Part shown: positions 38,011 to 46,831 of the stretch, in pieces
How the letters are laid out: every line of letters starts with the position of its first letter
Position numbering within the stretch: the first letter of the stretch is position 1
Origin: Coraliomargarita algicola
GTDB taxonomy: Bacteria; Verrucomicrobiota; Verrucomicrobiia; Opitutales; Coraliomargaritaceae
NCBI RefSeq assembly: GCF_033878955.1
Contig: NZ_CP138858.1
Coordinates: forward strand, 5,297,001-5,361,000
Reading direction: 5' to 3'
DNA length: 64,000 bases
Notes under the pieces: model-generated
Database searches by the model: none
Seen by the model: the letters and a program-made list of their open reading frames with translations, nothing else
What the model was told of the DNA's origin: nothing
Program-made: the position numbers and the translations under genes

Positions 38011-39623
38011 TTATTCAGTCATGCGTTCGCGTGCGTTGTTGGCATCCCATGTCAGGCCGAGGCTGTCGTAAAATTCAGCTGCTTCGCCCAAGAATTCCCG
38101 ATCGGGCTGGAAGTCGCGCAAGATTCGTTTGTATTCGCGCAAGGCATTTGATTTTTGATCGCTGCTGCGATAGAGGCGGGCCAAAGCGATGCGCTCTTGC
38201 ATGCGGTTGGGTTGTAATTTTAAGACATTCTCCAACATCTCGATCATTTCATTGTTATCGAGAAACTCGCTGGCTTCGCCGCTGGCTTGAACTGTGTGGA
38301 TGAGGGCCATCTTGGGTTGCCAGGAATTGGGCCACTGCTGTGAGAGCTTGTGCCACATTTGAGTGCGGTCACTTACCGCATTCGCATAGGATGAGGTGAC
38401 GGCTATTTGAATGAGTGTGAAGGTGGTGAATGCGATGTACCAGAGGATTTTGCCTCCAGAGCCCATGTTGCGAACAATGCCTCCAGCGGTGCAGGCGACC
38501 AGTGCAATCATAAAGGGGAGTGCTATGTATTGCAGGTGGTCTTCGTTCGCGAGGCTGCCATCTAAAAAGGCACCTGTTTGCGAGATGCCATAGAGGATGA
38601 GTAGCAGGTAGGAGGTGAGTCCAAGTAGAATGCCCCGTGTCCATGACTTCTTGAAGTTAATCGCGATCAAAATGTAAAACGGAATAAAGAGTAGGAAGGG
38701 GAGGAAGCTATACTGTGCGCCTACACTGTAGCCCTTTGATTGATCAAAGGGGTGAAAGAGCGATAGTTCGACTGGGACGAGGGCTTGCTTGAGGTAGAAA
38801 AAGAGATTTTGAGCGTAGATACTGATTCGGTCACTAAATTCGATTTCTGCTACAGTTTGATGGCCTTGTGCCCATACGCCAATGAACAGCGCCAAACACA
38901 GTAGCGGTAGTAGGCGGTTATAATATTTGAGGTGGAAGGTCGCCTGTTGCTGAAAGATGCATAGGCTCAGCAGCAGAGGTAGCACTAAGGTGGCCGGGTG
39001 GACGATGTAAGCGATCAAACTAAGGACCATTAGGGCTACAAAATCGGCGGGGCCTCGGTTACGAATGCCAAAATAGAGTGCGGCTAAAAGCAAAATTAAG
39101 CCGATCAGATCTTGACGATAGCCAGACCAATAGACCGTTTGTAGCACGCTGGGGTGCAGTGCGAAAATCAGCGAGGCTGAGAAGGCAGCAGGGAGATGCA
39201 GTGCATCGAGTGTTTTAAGTAAGAATATTGCCGCGCTGAGGTGCAGTAGTAGATTGATTGCATTGTGAGTCAGCGCGGGGTCTAGTGGGATCTTTTGCTC
39301 GAGAAAGTAGGAGCTCAGGCTGATGGGATCTTCGCTGCGAATCATGCTTGGAGCCCATGCTTCGGTCCAGGACTCCATTGATTGATAGGGGCTGCGCTCG
39401 ACTTCGTCGTACTGGGCCAAATGAGCCCAGATGTGAATATCGGAGCAAAGCTGAGAATCGTCAGTACGATGAGCGTGAGGTAAGCGAGCCACCCGGCAGG
39501 TTTGGGGGGCGGGGCTTTAGAGCGATTTCTTTTTTTAGAGGAAGCCTGAGACTTTCTGGGGACGGGTTTTATCAGATCGCCTTGGCGCGGAACGCGTGGA
39601 TTTTGGGGCTTCGGTTCGGACAT
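38011..39623 (-). pseudogene. TMTC/GT-C-like polytopic membrane protein with TPR tail, one frameshift
   Basis: The ATG at 39623 starts MSEPKPQNPRVPRQGDLI, a basic Pro-rich cytoplasmic head, then TM1 (WLAYLTLIVLTILSFAPIF). The frame breaks at about 39414-39418. One added base gives GLIWAQYDEVERSPYQSM and continues in the next frame to 38011, for about 537 residues with 9-10 helices. The segment LIFALHPSVLQTVYWSGYRQDLIGL matches the HP..E.V.W...R.DL pattern of TMTC/GT-C glycosyltransferase-like proteins. The C-terminus has TPR-like helices (RIALARLYRSSDQKSNALREY). It may be a glycosyltransferase using lipid-linked sugars. The start overlaps the DUF192 stop by one base (TAATG). Confidence 0.65.
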
Positions 39624-40129
39624 TATGGTTTGAGCGCCGAGTTGGCGTGTTGGCGACGTTTGAGTGCCGTTTGTAGTGCGGTCATGTCGATGCGTGCGCC
39701 GGGCTTGACGCCATGGGCGGCGTACCAACCACGATTGGTTTCGACTGCGATTAGAACTTGATCGTTGGCAGAAGGCACGGGTGTTTCATCGTAAGGGAAG
39801 AGTTTGTGCACTTCCAGTAAGTGCCCACTGGCATCGAAGTAGCCGATGTCCAGCGGGATGCGAGTGTTACGCATCCAGAAGGAGCGCTGCGCCGGCTGAT
39901 CGAAGAGGAACAACATGCCGTGGTCTTCGGGCATGCTGTCACGGTGCATCAGGCCCTTCTGTTGTTCGGCGGAATTAACTGCTAGTTGCAGTTGTAATTC
40001 CTGGCCGCCGATCGCGATTGCGAAGTGGGTTTGTCCATCTGCCGGCGCTAAATCAGCCTGCCTGTTTGGCTGGCAGGCTAATAGCGCGAGTGACAGTAAT
40101 GTTACGAGAATGTTAATTTGTGGTTTCAA
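39623..40129 (-). CDS. DUF192 family lipoprotein
   Basis: This exported protein of 168 residues has a lipobox LALLAC near 15-20. The mature part is a DUF192 domain: LAVNSAEQQKGLMHRDSMPEDHGMLFLFDQP near 49-79, FWMRNTRIPLDIGYFDASG near 84-102, VLIAVETNRGWYAAHGVKPGARI near 124-146. The family fold is a small beta-barrel; its function is not established. It is translationally coupled to the downstream TMTC-like gene through TAATG. Confidence 0.85.
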   Translation of the reverse strand: MKPQINILVTLLSLALLACQPNRQADLAPADGQTHFAIAIGGQELQLQLAVNSAEQQKGLMHRDSMPEDHGMLFLFDQPAQRSFWMRNTRIPLDIGYFDASGHLLEVHKLFPYDETPVPSANDQVLIAVETNRGWYAAHGVKPGARIDMTALQTALKRRQHANSALKP

Positions 40130-40202
40130 TGTTAAATTTTTAAGGTTCGATGCGTGACAGCTTCACGGGAATGCTCAGGATCATTAGAACATTCACTGAA
40201 CA

Positions 40203-41348
40203 ATGAAAAGTAAATCCTCCACAATCCGTCTTCTTTACGCCGCTTCCGAGTCTTCGGCTGACTCGCTCTATCTTTCCGGGGTCTTCGTGCCGGACCCGTA
40301 TTTAGCGATCATTGCTCAAAAGAAAAGCTACGCGGTGGTGAGTCAGCTCGAATATGGGCGTGTGGCGAAGCAGTCCAAGTTTGATGAAGTCCTACTCTTA
40401 GAGTCGATTCGTGAGAAGGCCGCAGAGAATCTACAGATCGAGCTCGCGGATGTGGGGCCAGGGGAGTTGATGGTCTATTTTGCACAGCGTTTTGCGGTGA
40501 AGAAGATTGAAGTGCCGGCCGATTTTCCGGCGATTTATTATGCCAAACTATTTGATGCAGGCTATCGTGTTGAGATAGTCGAAGGAGCGTTTTTCCCGAA
40601 ACGTATCAAGAAGACTGATGCAGAAGCACGTGCCATCAAGCAAGGTAATGCGGCCTCTGCTGCGGGTATACGTGCGGCGGAGGCGGTGCTGCGGGCTGCT
40701 AAGATCGAGGGGAAGCGTATTGTCTACGAAGGGCGCACGCTGACTTCGGAACGTTTGCGCACAATTATTGATCAAGCTTGCCTCGCCAAGGGCGCGACTG
40801 CGAGCCACACGATTGTGGCGGGGGGGCGGCAAGCTTGCGATCCACATGAAGGCGGGCATGGGCCGCTGCGCCCCAACGAGTTGATTATTATCGATGTTTT
40901 CCCACGTGTGCAAAAGACTGGTTACCATGGTGATATGACGCGCACCTTCTTGAAAGGGAAGGCCAGCCCCGCGCAGCGTGCATTGGTGAATACGGTGCGC
41001 CAGGCCCAGCTAGCTGCGCTGGATTCGGTGAAGGCGGGAGTCAAAGGCGATCACGTGCATGCAGCTGCCAATGCAGTTTTTGAGGCCGAGGGCTTTGTTA
41101 CGGAGCGGCGTAAGAATGGTTTTGTGGGCTTTATTCATTCCACTGGCCACGGACTCGGGCTTGAGGTGCATGAAGCACCGCGTGTTTCGAAAGGTGCGCC
41201 GAAACTAAAGGCTGGAAGTGTGATCACTATTGAGCCGGGCCTGTATTATCCCGAGATCGGGGGCTGTCGGATTGAAGATGTGGTGCGTGTCACGATCGAC
41301 GGCTACGAAAAATTATCGAATCTTCACTATCGTTGGGAGATTCGCTAA
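40203..41348 (+). CDS. M24 family metallopeptidase (Xaa-Pro aminopeptidase-like)
   Basis: This is a cytosolic dinuclear metal peptidase of the pita-bread fold, 381 residues. The N-terminal creatinase-like domain covers about 1-140. The catalytic domain has the five expected ligands: D231 (IIIDVFP), D244 (HGDMTRTF), H316 (STGHGLG), E344 (TIEPGLY) and E358 (CRIEDVV). This pattern fits aminopeptidase P/prolidase rather than methionine aminopeptidase. It is divergent from the DUF192 gene and convergent with hemL. Confidence 0.88.
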   Translation: MKSKSSTIRLLYAASESSADSLYLSGVFVPDPYLAIIAQKKSYAVVSQLEYGRVAKQSKFDEVLLLESIREKAAENLQIELADVGPGELMVYFAQRFAVKKIEVPADFPAIYYAKLFDAGYRVEIVEGAFFPKRIKKTDAEARAIKQGNAASAAGIRAAEAVLRAAKIEGKRIVYEGRTLTSERLRTIIDQACLAKGATASHTIVAGGRQACDPHEGGHGPLRPNELIIIDVFPRVQKTGYHGDMTRTFLKGKASPAQRALVNTVRQAQLAALDSVKAGVKGDHVHAAANAVFEAEGFVTERRKNGFVGFIHSTGHGLGLEVHEAPRVSKGAPKLKAGSVITIEPGLYYPEIGGCRIEDVVRVTIDGYEKLSNLHYRWEIR

Positions 41349-41391
41349 CTGAGCTGAGTCGGCTCAGCGCGCCAAGTCGCCAAGTTATTTG

Positions 41392-41414
41392 GCGGGCCCC
41401 GGTGTGGGGCCCGC
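41392..41414. terminator. GC-rich hairpin between convergent M24 peptidase and hemL genes
   Basis: GCGGGCCCC and GGGGCCCGC pair over 9 bp with a 5-nt loop, between two convergent stop codons. No T-run follows on either side, so it may act as a bidirectional, Rho-assisted terminator. Confidence 0.55.
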
Positions 41415-41428
41415 GAGTTGACTTAAGA

Positions 41429-42706
41429 CTAAATCGAGCGGATGCCGGCCGCGAGCACTTCCGCGGCTTGTTCGATATCGGCACCGTTGTGGGCCGTGCA
41501 GATGAAGCAGGTCTCGTAGGCTGAAGGTGGCAGGTAGACGCCGTGGTCGAGCGCATATTTAAACAGTGTGTTGAAGTGCTGGGTCTGGCTACTGGTGGCG
41601 TCTTGGTAATTACGCACGGGCGCTTCGCTGAAGAAGAGGCCAAACATCGAGCCCACTTGGGGCACTTGCAGCGGCAGGCCTTTTTCCTTGGCCGCCGCTA
41701 GCAGCGCTTCGCGAATCTGTGCGCCCATTGTTTCGAAGAGCGGATACGGATTGGTATCTTTGAGCTTTTGCAATGCCGCGATGCCGGCCGCCATCGCGAG
41801 CGGATTGCCACTCAGAGTGCCGGCTTGGTAAACGGGACCGAGCGGTGCGAGGTGATCCATGATCTCAGCTTTGCCACCGAAGGCGCCGACTGGTAGGCCG
41901 CCACCGATGATTTTGCCCAATGCTGTGAGGTCGGGCGTGATGCCGATGCGTTCTTGCACGCCACCGAGGGCCAGGCGGAAGCCCGTCATGACTTCGTCGA
42001 AGATTAAGACCGAACCATTTCTGGTGCAGAGCTCGCGTAGTAATTCCAGATAGCCGCCGTCGGGCAAGATGAGTCCACAGTTGGCCGGGTAAGGTTCGAC
42101 AATGATCGCGGCGATCTCGTCGCCCTGTTGCGCGAAGCAGGCCTGCAAGGCTTCCGGATCGTTGTAGTCCAGCACGATGGTTTCCGCCGCAAAGCTGGCA
42201 GGGATGCCCGCGCTATCGGGATTGCCCAGTGTCAGCGCGCCCGAGCCGGCTTTGACTAAGAGCGAATCCACATGACCGTGGTAGCAGCCTGCAAATTTGA
42301 TGATTTTGTTGCGTCCGGTGTAGCCGCGTGCCAGTCGGATGGCCGACATGGTGGCTTCGGTGCCGGAGTTGCACATGCGCACTTTTTCGACCGAGGGCAC
42401 AATCTCGACCAGTAGCTCGGCCATGCTCACCTCGTACGGATTGGGTGTGCCAAAGCTGGTGCCGTTTTCCAGCGCGGTGGCGATCGCAGCGCGGATGTCT
42501 GGATCATTGTGCCCATGGATGGCTGGGCCCCAGGTGCAGACGAAGTTGATCAGTTCGGCCCCATCGGCAGTCGTTAGATGCGCGCCGTTGGCGCTCTGAG
42601 TGAAGAAAGGTGCGCCGCCCACGGAACGGAAAGCACGAACAGGAGAGTTCACACCGCCAGGAATGAGTTGCTGCGCACGTTTAAAAAGTTGTTCGGAAGA
42701 TTTCAT
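41429..42706 (-). CDS. hemL: Glutamate-1-semialdehyde 2,1-aminomutase
   Basis: HemL makes 5-aminolevulinate from glutamate-1-semialdehyde in the C5 tetrapyrrole pathway, with PLP. The start at 42706 (MKSSEQLFKRAQQLIPGGVN) is the family start; eight more codons upstream are open but not conserved. The 425 residues include SPVRAFRSVGG near 21-31, CNSGTEATMSAIRLAR near 112-127, YHGHVDSLLVKAGSG near 142-156, FDEVMTGFR near 236-244 and the PLP lysine K265 in ALGKIIGGGLPVGAFGG. It lies just beyond the distal end of the integron. Confidence 0.96.
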   Translation of the reverse strand: MKSSEQLFKRAQQLIPGGVNSPVRAFRSVGGAPFFTQSANGAHLTTADGAELINFVCTWGPAIHGHNDPDIRAAIATALENGTSFGTPNPYEVSMAELLVEIVPSVEKVRMCNSGTEATMSAIRLARGYTGRNKIIKFAGCYHGHVDSLLVKAGSGALTLGNPDSAGIPASFAAETIVLDYNDPEALQACFAQQGDEIAAIIVEPYPANCGLILPDGGYLELLRELCTRNGSVLIFDEVMTGFRLALGGVQERIGITPDLTALGKIIGGGLPVGAFGGKAEIMDHLAPLGPVYQAGTLSGNPLAMAAGIAALQKLKDTNPYPLFETMGAQIREALLAAAKEKGLPLQVPQVGSMFGLFFSEAPVRNYQDATSSQTQHFNTLFKYALDHGVYLPPSAYETCFICTAHNGADIEQAAEVLAAGIRSI

Positions 42707-42857
42707 GTTGAAGGATGGTTGAAGGTCCAAGGCTAAACGTCAAACGTGGATACTAGACGCCCATCCTATGGGCTTAGTCGTTCTGTTGATTTTTAGAGTT
42801 TTACGTGTGATGTGCTCTGAGAAAAGTGGACACATCAGCACTCTGGCTCAGTCGGCC

Positions 42858-42903
42858 TGCAACGTCCGCCGAAGATGGCGGAGCAATTGATCACCGCGAC
42901 TGG
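42858..42903 (-). repeat. attC-like site after the YoeB cassette (distal end of array)
   Basis: Read on the minus strand it starts CCAGTCGCGGTGATCAATTG, contains a hairpin (GCTCCGCC/GGCGGACG with 6-nt loop) and ends ACGTTGC. The same CCAGTCGYRGTGA opening occurs at 47430-47439 and 51507-51514. This is the last such site before hemL, so it probably marks the array end. Confidence 0.55.
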
Positions 42904-42909
42904 ATGGTT

Positions 42910-43164
42910 TCAGTAGTGGTATCGCAGCTGGGCGATGTGAATCCCATTTCCATTAATTCGATAAACCAGCCGATGCTCTTCATTGATTCTCCGAGACCAG
43001 AAACCGGAAAGTGAATGCTTCAAGGGCTCGGGCTTGCCGATGCCCTCATGCTGGTTCCTATCAATATCCTTAATCAGTTCGTTTGCTTTCTTGAGCATGC
43101 GCTTGTCATTTTTCTGCCAGTATTGGTAGTCCTCCCACGCTCGATCTGAAAAGATCTTCTTCAT
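42910..43164 (-). CDS. yoeB: YoeB-type toxin (ribosome-dependent mRNA interferase)
   Basis: This RelE-superfamily toxin of 84 residues cleaves mRNA in the ribosomal A site. It starts KKIFSDRAWEDYQYWQKNDK and includes ELIKDIDRNQHEGIGKPEPLKH, SGFWSRRINEEHRLVYRI and the C-terminal aromatic end LRYHY, where YoeB catalytic H and Y are expected. Its ATG overlaps the antitoxin stop (ATGA, 43161-43164). It is followed by an attC-like site, consistent with a toxin-antitoxin integron cassette. Confidence 0.93.
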   Translation of the reverse strand: MKKIFSDRAWEDYQYWQKNDKRMLKKANELIKDIDRNQHEGIGKPEPLKHSLSGFWSRRINEEHRLVYRINGNGIHIAQLRYHY

Positions 43165-43412
43165 TCAGCCAGTTCTCTCTCTTTTCCCTTTCCTTCTTCA
43201 AGTTGCTGAATGGACTCAAGAAGCCTCCGGGCATTCTTCGGGCTCCGAAGCAGATAAGTGGTTTCCTTCATGGATTCGTAATCCTCCAAAGACATCATGA
43301 CCACGGAATCGGTGCCTTTCTTCGTGATGATTACAGGATCATGGTTACGGCAGACTTCTGTGATCGTGCGCGCGAGGTTTTCTCTAGCACTGGAATAGGT
43401 GATGGCGTTCAT
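43161..43412 (-). CDS. yefM: YefM-type antitoxin (Phd/YefM family)
   Basis: This is the DNA-binding antitoxin partner of YoeB. It starts MNAITYSSARENLART, the canonical YefM N-terminus. An in-frame ATG at 43424 is the alternative, and the frame is open to a TTG at 43436 that lies in the cassette junction. Typical blocks are ITKKGTDSVVMMSLEDYES and the C-terminal TTYLLRSPKNARRLLESI that wraps the toxin. About 84 residues. It probably autorepresses the pair, though no operator was verified. Confidence 0.92.
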   Translation of the reverse strand: MNAITYSSARENLARTITEVCRNHDPVIITKKGTDSVVMMSLEDYESMKETTYLLRSPKNARRLLESIQQLEEGKGKERELAE

Positions 43413-43430
43413 GGTGTTGTCCATGATATT

Positions 43431-43560
43431 GGACAACTGTGCCCCGTCAATTCATTTTATGCCATCGTGGAGGACTGGCACCCAGCCCGTGAATTGTGGA
43501 TTAATGAAGCTTGTCGCAAATCAGACGCGTTAAATGGAGTGTCCAGCTCCGTCCTAGCAT
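43431..43560 (-). repeat. attC-like site upstream of yefM
   Basis: On the minus strand the region ends GTTGTCC just before the yefM start, the position of the attC R' box. It contains a GGCTGGGTGCCAGTCC-type palindrome also found in the sites at 50600-50700 and 51073-51173. Its exact left limit is unclear, because the flank of an intron remnant starts near 43555. Confidence 0.45.
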
Positions 43561-43641
43561 GCTCAGCATGTTGATAAATTAAAATGCTTAAAGTTCATTG
43601 TTAAAGACCTGAATAGCAAATCAATCACTAGAGAAGCACAT

Positions 43642-43820
43642 GTGCGTAATCGCGAGATTCCGTGCGAAAGCAGTGTGGATCTACCTAGAAGTCCGCGACG
43701 ACACCTCAACCAGCGCAGCGCAGAATAACAACTGACGAGCTGATGCTTCAAGTTGCGCCGAAGGGGGATGAGCGTAGTGAGTCGGAAAAGCTGGGGACTT
43801 AGTGCCCCTGGCTACTCGAT
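43642..43820 (+). mobile_element. Deletion remnant of a group II intron (179 nt, no ORF)
   Basis: It begins GTGCGTAATCGCGAG, matching the 5' end of the two full introns in this window, diverges after about 45 nt, and ends GGCTACTCGAT, matching their 3' end CCTACTCGAT. The preceding bases (about 43566-43641) also match the flank of the full copies. Domains II-IV and the reverse transcriptase are missing. It carries many substitutions and is older than the full copies. Confidence 0.7.
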
Positions 43821-43960
43821 TGGGTCTTCAGTTTTCTTTTGGACTTAGCTGCGTCTAGGTGTTCACCGATCCAGACTTTTATTAGGGATTGTCGAGGTAC
43901 GCCAATACGATTTGCTTCACGGTCTAAACGTTCGATCATCCAGACTGGAAAATCTTCCAT
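43799..43960 (-). CDS. Small CopG/BrnA-like antitoxin, no toxin partner
   Basis: Reading from the ATG at 43960 gives 53 residues, MEDFPVWMIERLDREANRIG followed by VPRQSLIKVWIGEHLD and a basic tail. The pattern VPRQSLIKVWI.E.L is typical of ribbon-helix-helix antitoxins of the CopG/BrnA type. The last seven codons lie in the 3' end of the intron remnant, so the C-terminus was altered by that insertion. No toxin-like frame is seen upstream, so it is an orphan or a decayed cassette. Confidence 0.5.
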   Translation of the reverse strand: MEDFPVWMIERLDREANRIGVPRQSLIKVWIGEHLDAAKSKRKLKTQSSSQGH

Positions 43961-44145
43961 GAGAAGAGGTTATTATTTAATGTGAAAATTTCAATTTTGT
44001 TACTCTTTTATGATGTATGTTTGAGAGAATGTCGAGACGGATTCCCTATGTCAGACTTCCATACGCACTCTTTTTTGTGAGCTTACCAGGCTCGGTGCTT
44101 GTGGGTGTCCTGTCTCGGAGCTGCTAACTGGTTCTCGCTTTCATC

Positions 44146-44619
44146 TTAGATGCCTAGGCTTTTGAGAGAGCCGCGCACATGGTTGACCAGTTTGACGCGT
44201 GCGGTCACCAGGGCATCGCGTGCTTCAATGATCTTCAGCGCTCGTTGGTGCGCCTCGCTCTTGTGTTCGATGCCGTAAAGTAGGTTGCGGTCAAAACGTC
44301 CGATACGAGCCAGCAGCAGCGCGTCACGCTCATCGTTTTTGTTGTCGGTCTGGTAGATTGCCCGGACCTTGCGTGGATTGGCGACGACTACCTTGTGGCC
44401 GCGCTGGTTAAACAGACGGCTAATCCATGGTGAATGACAACCGGCCTCCATGATGAGAGTGGCGCCTCGGTTGGCTTTGCTGAAGCGAATCAGCTCGGGC
44501 TGGTTGTTGAGCAGTGTTGTTCGTTCGATAATCTCGCCCGCTGCGTTTAGAGTGCAAGTTTCGTGGCTCTTGTCGCCGAGGTCGATGCCGATGGTGTGGG
44601 TGTTTTTTGCTGTATTCAT
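44146..44619 (-). pseudogene. IS110-family transposase, C-terminally truncated
   Basis: It has 157 residues of the roughly 340 expected. The DEDD catalytic domain is visible: IGIDLGDKSHETC near 11-23 with the first Asp, MEAGCHSPWISRLF near 57-70, and NKNDERDALLLARIGR near 93-108 with the later acidic pair. The frame stops after VNHVRGSLKSLGI, where an intact element would continue into the transposase_20 domain. IS110/IS1111 elements are known to target attC sites, which fits its place in a cassette array. The element is not mobile by itself. Confidence 0.8.
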
Positions 44620-44775
44620 AGTGGCGTAGTTCTATGCGATTGAGCTCCATTTTTGAAGCTTACTCGCTACGCCTTCTCATGCCTACTGGATATAGCTCCC
44701 AGAGTGCCCAACGGCATCAAATCTGACAAGCGCTTCTTCTTCCTTTCGAACTTGTATTTTCCGGCAGAGCCGGGA

Positions 44776-44865
44776 ACCGCTAATGACCGCTAATTTTACG
44801 CTTATGGGGCTTCTTCTCTTTTTCATCTTTTCTTCAATAAGCGTTCATAAGCGCCAATAAGCGGT
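44776..44865. repeat. Inverted array of a 10-bp CCGCTTATKR motif
   Basis: The left arm (44776-44807) has CCGCTAATGACCGCTAAT then ACGCTTATGG. The right arm (44836-44865) has three copies in the opposite sense: AATAAGCGTT, CATAAGCGCC, AATAAGCGGT. The arms could pair into an imperfect stem around a T-rich 28-nt loop. It lies between the IS110 remnant and the first full intron. Confidence 0.6.
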
Positions 44866-44884
44866 GTCAAATTCTCTTCTATAT

Positions 44885-44934
44885 CGTGAAGGATGAGCAT
44901 AGATGAGCGCAGCGAAATCTATTGTCTCACTCCG
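44885..44934 (-). repeat. attC-like site left of intron copy 1
   Basis: It is an imperfect palindrome with the loop element GAGCGCAGCG shared with the sites at 47945-48005 and 51453-51514 (plus-strand view), and arms TAGAT/ATCTA and GATGAG/CTCACT. Intron copy 1, with its conserved 5' flank, follows directly. Confidence 0.5.
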
Positions 44935-45024
44935 TCTTGGTATGCCCGGCATGTTGATAAACTAATATGGTTAAAGTCCATTGTGAAAGACCTGAATAAC
45001 AAATCAATCACTAGAGAAGCACAA

Positions 45025-46831
45025 GTGCGTAATCGCGAGGTTACGTTCGGAAGGAGTGTGGATCAAACCGACGAGCTGATGTACAAGAATGTCATAGGAG
45101 GCACAGAGGGCGGGCGAGCGGGCCAAGGATCGCGAAGCCCATCAGGTCAGACCCGATGTGTAAATGACGCAGTTGTGTCGGGGAGGTGTATCAACTTATC
45201 CGGGGAGGCCTCCAACAGTGGCTTGTCAGAGCTTCAATCTGCTCATGAGATGGCGAGCAGCGCCGCCAGTGATGGCGGAGTGATCACCGATGGAGGAGTC
45301 AGCAGAAGGCATATTAGCCGCGGAGATGAGCTTGCTGAAGGCAGGACGGACTCACGAAGCGGTGAAGGCCCGAAATACGTATGGCAGCCGGACTTGCCTC
45401 TGGAACCCACCCATAAACGCCGATCGGCGCGCGGGCAAGGGGAGCCAGAGCAATACAGCCGGTTGCAGCCCGAGCTACTGGAGGCAATCTTCAGTAGCAC
45501 GAACCTCGAAACGGCGTATCGCCGCGTCAAAGCCAACGGCGGAGCCGCTGGTGTGGATGGAGTGAGTCTGGAAGATTTTACGCTGTGGTATCGACTACGG
45601 CGCAAAGACCTGCTGCGCCGTCTGCATCTGGGGAACTACTGCCCGAGTCCGGTTCGCCGCACTCACATCGAAAAGAAGAACGGAAAGAAGCGCCCTTTGG
45701 GCATTCCGACTGTCTTCGACCGGATCGTGCAACAAGCGATCCATCAAGTGCTCTGTCCTATCTTGGACAGTAGCTTTAGCCCTAACAGCTACGGCTTCCG
45801 CCCGGACTGTCGTGGGCATGATGCGGTTCGCCGCATCCTAGCATGCAACCGTGAAGGCTTCAAATGGTCGGTGGACATCGACCTGAAGTCGTTCTTCGAT
45901 AAAGTCCCGCAAGCGCGTGCGTTGGAAGCACTACGTGAGCGTCTCGATGGGGATGGCCCTGTCGTGCGCTTGATTAAGCGCTACTTAAAAGCGGGCTACA
46001 TCGAACTAGGAAGCTATCACGCAACAGTTGAGGGGATGCCGCAAGGTGGCCCGCTTTCACCTCTACTTTCAAACCTGGTGCTCGATGCACTGGACAAAGA
46101 GCTGGAGGCGAGGGGACATCGTTTCGTCCGTTATGCGGACGACTTCGTCGTTCTGCTCAAAAGCGAACGTGCCGCACATCGTGTCTTCGCTAGCCTCTGT
46201 GAGTTCGTCGAGAACAAACTGGGGCTAGAGATCAATCGCGAGAAAAGCGCGGTGCGTCCTGTAAAGGAGCTGAACTACTTGAGCTTCCGCTTCCACGCGG
46301 GCAAGATCAAGGTTAGTGAATCCTCATTGTCCGACTTTAAATACAAACTCAAAGAGTTGAGTAATCGCAACTGGAGCGTGAGCATGGACTATCGCATGTA
46401 TAAAACCCGCCAATACATCAAAGGCTGGATGGGCTACTTCGGACTGAGTGAAATCTATACGATCTGGCCACCAATAGACAAATGGCTGCGCCGTCGTCTT
46501 CGCATGTGCTACTGGCGTATGTGGAAACGTGCCCGTCGTCGTTATCTAAACCTACGAAAACTTGGCACGAGTGCAAAGAATGCAGGAGGCTTCGCTAGAA
46601 CCTCCAAAGGCTACTGGCGTGTCGCCTTACATCTCGGGCGCAAAACAGGGATGACGGATAAATGGTTAGCAAGCGAGGGCTTGATTGAAATCAAGCAAGA
46701 ATGGTGGAACGTAAAGTTCCTGCGTATAACCGCCTTAAAACAGACTGCGTAGCACGTCGATCAGTCTGGCTGCGGTCCCGCACGGCAGGTGGTGTGAGAG
46801 GTGGCGTCCCGTGCGGCGTCACCTACTCGAT
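45025..46831 (+). mobile_element. Group II intron, copy 1 (group IIC-attC-like)
   Basis: The intron is 1,807 nt. Its 5' end is GTGCG (45025) and its 3' end CCTACTCGAT (46831), with hairpins at the 3' end consistent with domains V and VI. It encodes a reverse transcriptase/maturase without an HNH endonuclease domain. The orientation is opposite to the cassette genes, as described for IIC-attC introns. The direct repeat shared with copy 2 spans 44927-46833, so it includes 98 nt of 5' flank; I saw a single difference (44934 versus 48003). Confidence 0.85.
45250..46752 (+). CDS. ltrA: Group II intron reverse transcriptase/maturase, copy 1
   Basis: This protein reverse-transcribes and splices the intron. 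The frame is open back to 44893, but that part overlaps intron domain I and the upstream flank. I take the ATG at 45250 (MASSAASDGG) as a reasonable start; a later start is possible. RT motifs follow from LETAYRRVKANGGAAGVDGV through KKRPLGIPTVFDRIVQQAI, YGFRPDCRGHDAV, the metal-binding FVRYADDFVVL, and the maturase GIIM block near YIKGWMGYFGL. No endonuclease domain follows the maturase domain. The copy is apparently intact. Confidence 0.9.
   Translation: MASSAASDGGVITDGGVSRRHISRGDELAEGRTDSRSGEGPKYVWQPDLPLEPTHKRRSARGQGEPEQYSRLQPELLEAIFSSTNLETAYRRVKANGGAAGVDGVSLEDFTLWYRLRRKDLLRRLHLGNYCPSPVRRTHIEKKNGKKRPLGIPTVFDRIVQQAIHQVLCPILDSSFSPNSYGFRPDCRGHDAVRRILACNREGFKWSVDIDLKSFFDKVPQARALEALRERLDGDGPVVRLIKRYLKAGYIELGSYHATVEGMPQGGPLSPLLSNLVLDALDKELEARGHRFVRYADDFVVLLKSERAAHRVFASLCEFVENKLGLEINREKSAVRPVKELNYLSFRFHAGKIKVSESSLSDFKYKLKELSNRNWSVSMDYRMYKTRQYIKGWMGYFGLSEIYTIWPPIDKWLRRRLRMCYWRMWKRARRRYLNLRKLGTSAKNAGGFARTSKGYWRVALHLGRKTGMTDKWLASEGLIEIKQEWWNVKFLRITALKQTA

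Noticed and set aside
43413..43436. TTG start of yefM at 43436
   Set aside because: It lies in the attC R' box; the conserved antitoxin N-terminus begins at 43412 or 43424.
44893..45249. First 119 codons of the reverse transcriptase frame as real protein
   Set aside because: This part spans the attC-like site, the shared flank and intron domain I; the corresponding N-terminus differs between the two copies only because of the flanking DNA.
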